DNA from: a virus
Length of the DNA stretch: 39,968 nucleotides
Virus record (IMG/VR): IMGVR_UViG_3300043446_002306
Span: 1 to 39,968 of that record
Direction: 5' to 3' (one strand)
This document shows positions 1-5,936 of this stretch, in pieces. Each line of letters starts with the position of its first letter. Position 1 is the first letter of the stretch. The notes below the pieces were generated by a model. That model made no database searches and had not been told where the DNA came from. It was given only the letters and a program-made list of their open reading frames with translations. The position numbers and the translations under genes were made by a program.

Positions 1-398
1 TGTCCGAACAATGTATTAGCTTTGCTCCAATCTCCTTTAATGGTGCAATCAGTCTTCGTAGCTTCATGCCGTACCTTATATGCTGCTACCTTACCGTCAA
101 CGTCATGATAAGGAAACACTACCTCATAGTCCTCAGTAAGTAGTACGTTGTATGCCTTCAGTGCATCAGCACTAAGATTTCTCACTGGTATCGAACGATA
201 TTGGCCTTGAATCATAGGTACAACTTTAGGCTTAGATGGTGTGTTTTGTACGAAGTTATCAACATTTGTAGACAATTTAGTATTTGTACCACAGCTAAAG
301 CAATGAGACCATGTTTCTCCTTTGTCATTCTCTGAAACTGATAAGGCATCAGAGCTACCGCAATCATCACAACCTTGGTGCGTGGCTAAGTATGTCAT
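1..398 (-). CDS. T7 gp4-like primase/helicase, N-terminal part (cut by window edge)
   Basis: The first 132 codons of a protein that continues beyond the left edge. A zinc-binding module is visible near the N-terminus: Cys10, Cys13, Cys33 and Cys36 (CDDC and CFSC pairs), matching the primase zinc ribbon that lets T7 gp4-type enzymes recognise priming sites on single-stranded DNA. The following residues (FPYHDVDGKVAAYKVR) resemble the start of the primase fold. The helicase domain is not in the window. The start ATG (398-396) overlaps the stop of the upstream gene as ATGA. It is the last gene seen in the left minus-strand operon, and its presence implies that DNA polymerase and other replication genes lie off the left edge. 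Confidence 0.85.
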   Translation of the reverse strand, partial: MTYLATHQGCDDCGSSDALSVSENDKGETWSHCFSCGTNTKLSTNVDNFVQNTPSKPKVVPMIQGQYRSIPVRNLSADALKAYNVLLTEDYEVVFPYHDVDGKVAAYKVRHEATKTDCTIKGDWSKANTLFG

Positions 399-607
399 TG
401 CTCACCTTCCCCGTCACGTATAACATTAGCTGCGTAGTGAAAGTAGTTGTGCACACCGAAAGCTCTTTCATGTAAATGCATTAAGATACTTAGACAATAC
501 TCACGTTCAGCCTTAGCACCTGCCATGAATAGCGAACGTGTGTTTCTGTTCATGCTGTCCATGCCGTGTGTCTTACAGTAATCAAGCCATGCTAGATCAT
601 GGTTCAT
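395..607 (-). CDS. Small hypothetical protein, 70 aa
   Basis: Not recognised. A soluble, mixed-charge protein with a helical middle section (AKAEREYCLSILMHLHERAF) that loosely recalls the AEREAC helix of the small-gene family elsewhere in this operon. It overlaps the primase start (ATGA at 395-398) and the upstream stop (604-607), so translation is probably coupled along the operon. Confidence 0.75.
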   Translation of the reverse strand: MNHDLAWLDYCKTHGMDSMNRNTRSLFMAGAKAEREYCLSILMHLHERAFGVHNYFHYAANVIRDGEGEQ

Positions 608-792
608 TGCTCACCCCACACAAGCACATCCGCCTTTCCGGTGAACACCATCCACGCGGCAGTAATGCGCTTTTTGATGTTGATTCCAGGCCAACTTTCA
701 GGCCTAGCAGGTGCGTACAAGCCGTTTTTCAATTGCGTTGAGACACTCCAGCACTTGATGTCCGTCGCTGAATAGACCACGGGTGTTCTCAT
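604..792 (-). CDS. Small hypothetical phage protein, 62 aa
   Basis: Not assigned a function. The C-terminal half (GINIKKRITAAWMVFTGKAD, then a Trp near the end) resembles short phage proteins I recall with an INIK..AW.VFTGKAD core. The start ATG at 792 overlaps the stop of the gene at 789-1064 as ATGA, and its stop overlaps the next start. A competing frame at 704-886 on the same strand is rejected because it breaks this overlap chain. Confidence 0.7.
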   Translation of the reverse strand: MRTPVVYSATDIKCWSVSTQLKNGLYAPARPESWPGINIKKRITAAWMVFTGKADVLVWGEQ

Positions 793-1064
793 TGCTCACC
801 CCTTTTATACTCGGCTTCGCCTCGTGCTCTGATAGCTTCGGCGCACTCTTTAATGTTATACAAATTGGCCCTTTCACGCTCATCACAAATTTTTACACAT
901 GCCTCTCTTTCATGTGCTGCGACAAGGGCAGCAAAGCGTGATAAAGCCGCATCAGTGAACGAATAAATTCCGTTTGGGTTTCTTGCCATCATTAGGATGG
1001 TGTCCCACGGCTTGCGTATACCTTCTTGTATAGCAAGTTCATCAAGTCCGATGGGGTTAGTCAT
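789..1064 (-). CDS. Small modular phage protein with FAALVAAHEREAC helix, 91 aa
   Basis: Function unknown. Its C-terminal half carries the signature SRFAALVAAHEREACVKIC followed later by AEAIRARGEA, shared with four other genes here (1057-1284, 1598-1855, 38942-39190, 39504-39746). The N-terminal half (MTNPIGLDELAIQEGIRKPW) is unlike the others, so the family looks modular. The start at 1064 is preferred over a longer extension because a GGGGGAG ribosome binding site lies just upstream; it overlaps the upstream gene by 8 bases. Confidence 0.75.
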   Translation of the reverse strand: MTNPIGLDELAIQEGIRKPWDTILMMARNPNGIYSFTDAALSRFAALVAAHEREACVKICDERERANLYNIKECAEAIRARGEAEYKRGEQ

Positions 1065-1284
1065 TTCTCCCCCTTGCTCGGATTGCTTGCGCGGCCACCT
1101 TTGTAATGTCTGACGCATATTCAGGATGTACAGCAAGCACATCACACACCTGTGCACACGCCTCTCGTTCATGCGCGGCAACAAGGGAGGCGAAGCGTTC
1201 AAGCTGATAAAAAGCATGTACAACCCCGTTGGAATCGGCAAGCCCAGCCTCTCGCGCCAGTTTGATGATGTCTTCTTGGGTCAT
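1057..1284 (-). CDS. Small modular phage protein (MTQEDIIKLAREAGLA type), 75 aa
   Basis: Function unknown. Begins MTQEDIIKLAREAGLA, followed by a FASLVAAHEREACAQVCD helix and a closing AAQAIRARG. The same beginning occurs in the gene at 38942-39190, and the helix recurs in five genes of the window. It overlaps its upstream neighbour as ATGA (1281-1284), and its first six codons or so fall inside the exact 370-bp repeat. Widespread small genes of this type are what I would expect in phages of Burkholderiales; that is recollection, not a search result. Confidence 0.8.
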   Translation of the reverse strand: MTQEDIIKLAREAGLADSNGVVHAFYQLERFASLVAAHEREACAQVCDVLAVHPEYASDITKVAAQAIRARGRND

Positions 1285-1631
1285 CCTTCCACCCTCTCAT
1301 AGGTTGCTTCAAAGATGTCAGGCTTGCATGGGTAGTGCTCACCCTTCACGCCCGTGATAATCCAGTCGCCTGGACATACGATGTGGCCACCTTCCAGCGT
1401 GTCAATCCAGCCGTGAACGTGCATGATCTGGTCGCAGTGGTTGCATTTCGTCTGTCCATCCATCTCTGGCGTGCGGTAGTAGCGCACGACCTTTCCTTCG
1501 GTCAGCCCACCTCGGCCGCGTTCACTGAAATCTTGTGGGTGGTCGCCATTCTTGAACCACTGCGTGGCCTCGATGACCACGGGTTTTTTTCTGAATTTCA
1601 TTGCTTACCCCTTGCTCGTATGGCGGCGGCG
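1262..1631. repeat. Exact 370-bp direct repeat, left copy
   Basis: Identical base for base to 39168-39537. It covers the whole 106-aa gene plus the first codons of the gene that follows it and the last codons of the gene that precedes it. Similarity falls at once on the right side and gradually on the left. Confidence 0.95.
1281..1601 (-). CDS. Conserved phage protein, 106 aa (copy 1 of an exact duplicate)
   Basis: Function unknown. Starts MKFRKKPVVIEATQWF and ends with the pattern PGDWIITGVKGEHYPCKPDI...ATYE, a widespread phage protein whose role I do not know. A CNHC pair (CNHCDQIMHVHG) with nearby histidines could bind a metal. It is identical in DNA and protein to the gene at 39187-39507, 37,906 bp away, as part of an exact 370-bp repeat. 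It overlaps both neighbours as ATGA. Confidence 0.9.
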   Translation of the reverse strand: MKFRKKPVVIEATQWFKNGDHPQDFSERGRGGLTEGKVVRYYRTPEMDGQTKCNHCDQIMHVHGWIDTLEGGHIVCPGDWIITGVKGEHYPCKPDIFEATYERVEG

Positions 1632-1855
1632 TATGTTGGCCATTCAAGCAGTGTGTTCTTGTTCTCACACACCTTTGCACACGCCTCACGCTCGGCAGCA
1701 ATCGCAGCGGCTACTTGTTCAGCGGTATATACGGCCTGTGGGCTGAATACTTTGTCATGCGGCTTCTTACGAAAGTAAACCAATCCTGCTGCCGTTGTGT
1801 GCATCCATGCCACTGGCCCATCCGCCGGTGTCTTTGCGTTTTTGTTTTTGCTCAT
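1598..1855 (-). CDS. Small modular phage protein (KNKNAKTPADGPVAW N-terminus), 85 aa
   Basis: Function unknown. The N-terminus (MSKNKNAKTPADGPVAWM) is shared almost exactly with the partial gene at the right edge of the window (39739-39968), while the rest differs. The C-terminal half has IAAEREACAKVCENKN and ends AAAIRARGKQ, the helix and tail seen in the other small modular genes. It overlaps both neighbours as ATGA. Confidence 0.8.
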   Translation of the reverse strand: MSKNKNAKTPADGPVAWMHTTAAGLVYFRKKPHDKVFSPQAVYTAEQVAAAIAAEREACAKVCENKNTLLEWPTYAAAIRARGKQ

Positions 1856-2250
1856 GTGTTTCCTTTCGGTGAAATGTCATCACGTCTTTTCACCCGCATC
1901 TGTGCCTGAAGATTAGGGTCATCAACCACCTCATAAACTTCTGAATCTTCAGATTCATATCTGACTACCCTGAAATCAACTTCATGAATAAGCTCGCAAT
2001 CACAGCATTGCATGAGATAACCCTGTGGCTTAGGGCATACCCAATCTGACCAACCGTCTTCTAATGCTGGCTGCGGTTCGCACTGGCCCCATACACCAAC
2101 CTCACCAACCCTTGCTAAATCTATCTCCAATGCTTGGCGCAAGGCGGTGATTACGTCGTCAACGTCAATTGTCACGCACTCTGTTTCGGTGTCTATGCCA
2201 TCAAGTTGTTCCAACGCTTCTAGCGCCATCTGCATAGCTTCACGGCTCAT
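1852..2250 (-). CDS. Hypothetical phage protein with REAMQMALEALE start, 132 aa
   Basis: Function unknown. Opens with MSREAMQMALEALEQL and ITALRQALE, a helical start common in small phage proteins. The second half is acidic and holds CPKPQ...MQCCDCELIHE, where Cys residues could form a small metal site. Overlaps its neighbours as ATGA on both sides. Confidence 0.75.
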   Translation of the reverse strand: MSREAMQMALEALEQLDGIDTETECVTIDVDDVITALRQALEIDLARVGEVGVWGQCEPQPALEDGWSDWVCPKPQGYLMQCCDCELIHEVDFRVVRYESEDSEVYEVVDDPNLQAQMRVKRRDDISPKGNT

Positions 2251-2552
2251 GTGTTCTTCTCCTTCAGCTTGGCTTCAATGTAAGCAGCAAAGGTTTCGCA
2301 CCAGGCTTCTCTCTGCTCATCAAAGTCTAAGTGCTTGACTAGCTCAACGAAATTAAATGCTTCATGCACTTCATCTGCTGTAATGCTTTGCCATTGCGGA
2401 GCCATTGGCATTGGCTTCTTCATCTCTTCATTGACGCAGCACAATGCGTCATATAGCGAGTCAAGCCACTTGCTATCGATGCCTTCTCTTGTAAGCCTTC
2501 TCTCAGTGTCTAAGATGGCTTTGTATGCCTGATGTAATGGTGAATACTTCAT
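2247..2552 (-). CDS. Hypothetical protein, 101 aa
   Basis: Not recognised. Predominantly helical, with a C-terminal stretch (FAAYIEAKLKEKNT) similar in style to the end of the protein at 39739-39968 (LEAKLREKNHG), another sign that pieces of these small genes have been exchanged. ATGA overlaps on both sides. Confidence 0.7.
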   Translation of the reverse strand: MKYSPLHQAYKAILDTERRLTREGIDSKWLDSLYDALCCVNEEMKKPMPMAPQWQSITADEVHEAFNFVELVKHLDFDEQREAWCETFAAYIEAKLKEKNT

Positions 2553-2740
2553 TGAATCCCTCCTGATCTGGTTATCGATCTAACGTAAAAATGGATACCT
2601 ATGGCTTGGTGCAGCTCATGCTCATCAACCCCTGCCTGCTCGCACAAGATGGGCAGATAAGCAACATGTCTTGCTAGTTCTTCCTGCCACTTATCGATCA
2701 TCGCTTGTGTCTCAATGTCCTTTAATCGTTTTTTAGTCAT
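2549..2740 (-). CDS. Hypothetical protein, 63 aa
   Basis: Not recognised. Lys/Arg-rich N-terminus (MTKKRLKDIETQ) followed by a helical middle. ATGA overlaps with both neighbours support it as a translated gene. Confidence 0.65.
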   Translation of the reverse strand: MTKKRLKDIETQAMIDKWQEELARHVAYLPILCEQAGVDEHELHQAIGIHFYVRSITRSGGIQ

Positions 2741-2970
2741 GGCTTACCTTTTGCTTTGTCAATGGCAGCTCTTGCCTTTGCTGATGACTGTTTCATATGG
2801 TCTTCCATGTATTCAACTGCGTGATAACTGGTAACCATGCCCCACAATGCTTCGACTAACTCATCAATCAATGCTTGTTGTTCTTTTATCAAGCCTGCTG
2901 CACTTCTGATCATATGCGCTGCAACGAGCAAGCCACTCTGCAAGTTCTCTGGGTTGTTTTGATCAATCAC
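2737..2970 (-). CDS. Hypothetical helical protein, 77 aa (GTG start)
   Basis: Not recognised. Almost entirely helical (AAHMIRSAAGLIKEQQALID, then LVEALWGMV), with a Lys-rich end. It starts with GTG at 2970 overlapping the upstream TGA as GTGA; no in-frame ATG lies near the beginning. Confidence 0.65.
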   Translation of the reverse strand: MIDQNNPENLQSGLLVAAHMIRSAAGLIKEQQALIDELVEALWGMVTSYHAVEYMEDHMKQSSAKARAAIDKAKGKP

Positions 2971-3167
2971 GATTGGGACTCCCGCGAGGGTGAGTAATGC
3001 GACCAGGTTCTAAATGCTTTGTGCTTACGCATAGTCTCCAGGCACTCGGTCGAAGGTGGCTTCCAACCATGTTCACGCCAGACTTGATCGACCGGTCGGA
3101 ACCATTTATCGGGCTGGATTTGATGGTCGATAAGATCGAGCCATGTAGGCGGTTTACGTTCTTCCAT
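2967..3167 (-). CDS. Hypothetical Trp-rich protein, 66 aa
   Basis: Not recognised. Rich in Trp and Pro (KPPTWLDLIDHQIQPDKWFR, then VWREHGWKPPS). The ATG at 3167 is chosen because GGAG stands 9 bases upstream; an in-frame TTG at 3182 would add five residues with no ribosome binding site. An overlapping frame at 2963-3232 has no such support. Confidence 0.7.
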   Translation of the reverse strand: MEERKPPTWLDLIDHQIQPDKWFRPVDQVWREHGWKPPSTECLETMRKHKAFRTWSHYSPSRESQS

Positions 3168-3242
3168 GTAGGTTGACTCCAATTAGGTAGAGAAAACGCC
3201 CCAAAAGCCCTTTTAAGGGCTTCTAAGGGCATTGCTAGCGGG

Positions 3243-3512
3243 TTAGATCATGCCTAGGTATTCAAGTGCTGCTGCTGGCGTCATATCTTGGCGAATGAGC
3301 GAAGCCAAGTTAGCAGTTAGCATGACGTCAGCTTGATGCGCTTGCCAGTTAGCACCGCGATCTGCTCGCCAGGTTGATTGGAACAATGAGTCGGCAAGCC
3401 TTTCGCGTTGTTTGACTCGCCAAGGTTGCAATTGGTTTTGTTCTTTTGGATTGGTAAACCAAGGTTGATGGACGTTAGCTAATTTCATGCAAAGTCTGTA
3501 TGTAGTGCTCAT
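3243..3512 (-). CDS. Hypothetical protein, 89 aa
   Basis: Not recognised. Basic, with several Trp and Gln residues (QNQLQPWRVKQRERLADSLF) and a hydrophobic C-terminus (AAALEYLGMI). The ATG at 3512 follows GAGGGG by 7 bases and is preferred to an in-frame TTG at 3527. Gaps of about 75 bases downstream and 11 bases upstream interrupt the overlap chain here. Confidence 0.7.
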   Translation of the reverse strand: MSTTYRLCMKLANVHQPWFTNPKEQNQLQPWRVKQRERLADSLFQSTWRADRGANWQAHQADVMLTANLASLIRQDMTPAAALEYLGMI

Positions 3513-3523
3513 AATGTTTCCCC

Positions 3524-3601
3524 TCAAAGGTTAAAAAAGATTGCGCAGGCAAGAGCAATCCCAAAAAGGATAGCGATTAGCCAATCGATTAGGCTTTGCA
3601 T
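3524..3601 (-). CDS. Candidate 25-residue single-pass membrane peptide
   Basis: A short frame (MQSLIDWLIAILFGIALACA, then IFFNL) that is nearly all one membrane-spanning helix. The start at 3601 lies inside the end of the upstream gene (3589-3762), an overlap typical of this operon. There is no strong ribosome binding site, so expression would depend on coupling. Function unknown. Confidence 0.4.
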   Translation of the reverse strand: MQSLIDWLIAILFGIALACAIFFNL

Positions 3602-3762
3602 GTTGTTGTCTCGATCACGTTAATGACACCGTAAGTAATGCCTGACTGTGCTTTGATGTAGGTATATATCTCCCGAAAGGTTTTATCGCCTTCAGTCCAT
3701 GAGCGTAAAGGCGAGCCATCGGGGGCTATTGCTAGCAATTGGCTATCTGTTATTGGTTGCAT
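3589..3762 (-). CDS. Hypothetical protein, 57 aa
   Basis: Not recognised. A short soluble protein (MQPITDSQLLAIAPDGSPLR, then SWTEGDKTFREIYTYIKA). GGGATAAACATC before the ATG offers a reasonable ribosome binding site, and it fills the gap between two accepted genes on the same strand. Confidence 0.5.
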   Translation of the reverse strand: MQPITDSQLLAIAPDGSPLRSWTEGDKTFREIYTYIKAQSGITYGVINVIETTTCKA

Positions 3763-3774
3763 GATGTTTATCCC

Positions 3775-3966
3775 TTAGCAAAGATGTGCAACGCCTAAGC
3801 GTTTAGCGTTTTCATAGGCTTGCCTTGTTTTTTCTTCAATTAGGCGCTGACCGTGAGCGTTTGCGAAAACGCTGCCAAGGTATCGATCCTCTTGCCTTAG
3901 GCAATACTCATAATGCTGCACTGCAGCCTTTTGCTCCTTTGTGAGCCTTTGCTTTTTAACTTCCAT
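3775..3966 (-). CDS. Hypothetical basic protein, 63 aa
   Basis: Not recognised. Lys/Arg/Gln-rich helical protein (KKQRLTKEQKAAVQHYEYCL). The ATG at 3966 follows GGAGAAAACATC, a good ribosome binding site; the longer version beginning at 4083 would run into the ArdC-like gene and lacks one. A 73-base gap separates it from the ArdC stop. Confidence 0.65.
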   Translation of the reverse strand: MEVKKQRLTKEQKAAVQHYEYCLRQEDRYLGSVFANAHGQRLIEEKTRQAYENAKRLGVAHLC

Positions 3967-4039
3967 GATGTTTTCTCCATTGGTTAATGGTGCTTGGTGC
4001 ACCCCATAAGCCACTGTTACCAATGGCTTATAAGTTGCA

Positions 4040-4891
4040 TCATGCTGCCAATGGCATTTGTTCTTCCGCTGCTTTGGTATCAATCAAGTAATCCATTGCT
4101 GCCTGAGCCTTGCTTGCAGCCTTAATGATTGCGTTTTTATCTTGCTTTAAGACCTTGAGCCATGACTCGATATAGCTTGCATGTTGCAGCTGCCCATCTA
4201 CGCCAGTTTTCATGCAAAGCATGGCAGCGCCTAGTTCAGCGATTAGTTCTTCAAAGGCATATGCTTCGCTGCCGAAACGGTTCATCAGCTGACGATCAAG
4301 CCTTGTTTTCGCTCCGGTAGCGTGTACGCACTCATGCAGCAAAGTAGCGTGATAGTCAGCAAGTGATCTAAAGCTGCTTAGTTCAGGCATACCAATACAA
4401 TCCTTGCTTGCCTGATAGAACGCTCCGCTAGCCTTTTGAACGCCGCCAGTAAGGGCAAGCCTATCGACTACTGCCTGCACTCTAGAATCGATAGAACCTT
4501 GCAGCTTGCCTGAGCCTTTGCTGAATGTTGCGCCTTCGATGTCATCAGCATTGAATACAAAGTAATGCTTGAGCATTGGAATAGTGGCGTTTACATCATT
4601 GCCTAGATCATCTTTCTTACTGATAGATAATTGCTTCCAAAAGATGATCGGAACGCCTTTCGAGCCTTTCTTAACGCTCAGGCCTGCATCGATAGCTTGT
4701 TTGAACGTGAGCCAAGCATTAGACCGGCCCATGCCCATCATGCTGAGCCATAACTGATTCATGCCACGATAGACCGTACCAGAGACCGGATTGTATGACT
4801 CGCAGTCTTCGCTCCACGGTTTAACCCAAGGCGCAGTGCCTTGCTCTAATTCAGCAATGATGCGGTCAGTGATTGTTTGAGCAATATCCAT
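4040..4891 (-). CDS. ArdC-like antirestriction protein with zincin domain, 283 aa
   Basis: ArdC-family proteins are carried by phages and plasmids and protect incoming DNA; they combine an N-terminal ssDNA-binding domain with a C-terminal metallopeptidase-like domain. Visible here: an N-terminal domain starting MDIAQTITDRIIAELEQG with PWVKPW, Y-RG-NQLWL and KKGSKGVPIIFWK, then YFVFNADDIEG, and a zincin motif HECVH at residues about 186-190 with a downstream EELIAELGA supplying a candidate third ligand. The ATG at 4891 follows GGAGATAATCAAA; an 18-codon upstream extension is rejected. As the first gene of the minus-strand left operon it would be expressed earliest, which fits protection on entry. 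Assignment by motif and recall. Confidence 0.85.
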   Translation of the reverse strand: MDIAQTITDRIIAELEQGTAPWVKPWSEDCESYNPVSGTVYRGMNQLWLSMMGMGRSNAWLTFKQAIDAGLSVKKGSKGVPIIFWKQLSISKKDDLGNDVNATIPMLKHYFVFNADDIEGATFSKGSGKLQGSIDSRVQAVVDRLALTGGVQKASGAFYQASKDCIGMPELSSFRSLADYHATLLHECVHATGAKTRLDRQLMNRFGSEAYAFEELIAELGAAMLCMKTGVDGQLQHASYIESWLKVLKQDKNAIIKAASKAQAAMDYLIDTKAAEEQMPLAA

Positions 4892-5414
4892 TTTGATTAT
4901 CTCCAAGTAGGTTTGAACATCGAAGATAATCTTAAGACTATGCAATGCTATGTATGTAATACTTTGGTATGTAACGCATACGAAACGCTACAACCCACTA
5001 CTCTAGATTCTTGGAACCTATGTTCCTAGGAACCTATATATATAAAGATAGGGAGATGTATTTGTATAGGTAAAGGGTTAGGTTGGTTATTTGGTAGGCT
5101 TGGGGATAGATTGATAGATTCTTTTAGATTCTCCCGCGCGATAGGTTTTATCTATTGGGGTTACTTGGTACAAGGGCGGGTTACCTTTCCCCTGCGCAGT
5201 GCATGAGTAGGCATGTGCTCAGGGTTGATCGGGTAGCAACTTGGGCAGACATCAGATGCAGTTAGCTAGCTGATTGGTTGGTTGAATGGGACGGGGGTCT
5301 TGGTTTTAGGTGCACTACTCCCCTCCCCGCCCCAAGGAAAAATTGATTTCCCAAAACGCATTTAGGTTCTTAGGTTGTATGATAGGTACATCGACAATAA
5401 GGAGATGTACCGAG
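4892..5414 (+). promoter_or_regulatory. Divergent control region between early and late operons, 523 bp
   Basis: No convincing gene. Minus-strand genes leave to the left and plus-strand genes to the right. Within it: paired TATGTAA repeats at 4953-4959 and 4968-4974; the perfect 12-bp palindrome GTTCCTAGGAAC at 5022-5033 with a second GGAACCTAT at 5013-5021; and a possible plus-strand promoter TTGGAA (5011-5016), 18-bp spacer, TATATA (5035-5040), the spacer of which contains the palindrome. A related inverted motif (TTAGGTTCTTAGGTT) lies at 5362-5376. The rest (about 5050-5340) is AT- then GC-rich with no structure I can name. Confidence 0.55.
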
Positions 5415-5627
5415 ATGATTGCATTAGAGAAGGGTAAAGAGATTCCTAAGAAGCAGAAGGAAGGAAAGTATCCCTATCATTTAATGGAAGTAGGTGATAG
5501 TTTCTACATTGAGGGAGAGATACTAAGTAAGGTATGTAATGCGAGTTATCGAGAGTGGAAGAGGACGGGTAGGAAGTTCACGGCAAGGAAGATTGACAAC
5601 GGGGTTAGGGTTTGGAGGGTTGAATGA
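5415..5627 (+). CDS. Conserved phage protein (YPYHLMEVGDSF type), 70 aa
   Basis: Function unknown. The pattern YPYHLMEVGDSFYIEG followed by RTGRKFTARKIDNGVRVWR is a recurrent small phage protein (I recall it as a DUF7303-like family). Start ATG at 5415 follows GGAG by 10 bases; an upstream in-frame ATG at 5310 would add 35 residues without a ribosome binding site. It is the first gene of the plus-strand operon and overlaps the next as ATGA. Confidence 0.7.
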   Translation: MIALEKGKEIPKKQKEGKYPYHLMEVGDSFYIEGEILSKVCNASYREWKRTGRKFTARKIDNGVRVWRVE

Positions 5628-5842
5628 CCCATGAGTTTCAGGTTGCCTGGATAAAGCGGTATACGGAGGGTGATAAAACCTATCCGTATAAGGCGATGAA
5701 GTGGTATCAGGAACAGAGAAAGAAGCGTTCTTTGACGGCTGATGAAGAGAAGACGGTGTTATGGTTAAAGGAGAGCTATGGACTGGAAGCCCTCATGCGA
5801 GACATGCCGGTGGAGTCAAGAGATTGGGTTAAAAGAACATGA
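5624..5842 (+). CDS. Hypothetical charged protein, 72 aa
   Basis: Not recognised. Highly charged and helical (YQEQRKKRSLTADEEKTVLW). Its position just before the large terminase makes a terminase-associated role possible, but it is much shorter than a usual small terminase subunit. Overlaps its neighbour upstream (ATGA) and the next gene by 65 bases. Confidence 0.65.
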   Translation: MTHEFQVAWIKRYTEGDKTYPYKAMKWYQEQRKKRSLTADEEKTVLWLKESYGLEALMRDMPVESRDWVKRT

Positions 5843-5936
5843 GGATGGCAAAGAGGTGATTCTCATTTGCATCCGAGATGGGCTGATTGCAACCAAGCCT
5901 TGTATGAAGTACGAATATGAACCAGGAACAACATGA
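5778..5936 (+). CDS. Small cysteine-rich phage protein, 52 aa
   Basis: Function unknown. Four Cys residues (PSCETCRWSQ, then LICIRD and PCMKYEYEPG) suggest a small zinc-binding fold; the ending C..YEYEPG is a recurring pattern in short phage proteins near terminase genes. AAAGGAG stands immediately before the ATG at 5778, and the stop overlaps the terminase start as ATGA at 5933-5936. Confidence 0.7.
   Translation: MDWKPSCETCRWSQEIGLKEHEDGKEVILICIRDGLIATKPCMKYEYEPGTT

Noticed and set aside
704-886. 60-codon minus-strand frame
   Set aside because: Competes with the better supported frames at 604-792 and 789-1064 that keep the ATGA chain.
1335-1778. Plus-strand frame antisense to the duplicated gene, also at 39241-39699
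   Set aside because: It appears twice only because the repeat is duplicated; the two versions diverge at the repeat edge and the minus-strand genes have overlapping starts and stops.
2963-3232. 89-codon minus-strand frame
   Set aside because: Overlaps 2967-3167 in another frame and lacks a ribosome binding site at its start.
5310-5414. Longer N-terminus for the first late gene
   Set aside because: Open in frame but without a ribosome binding site, and it would occupy the control region; the start at 5415 has GGAG upstream.
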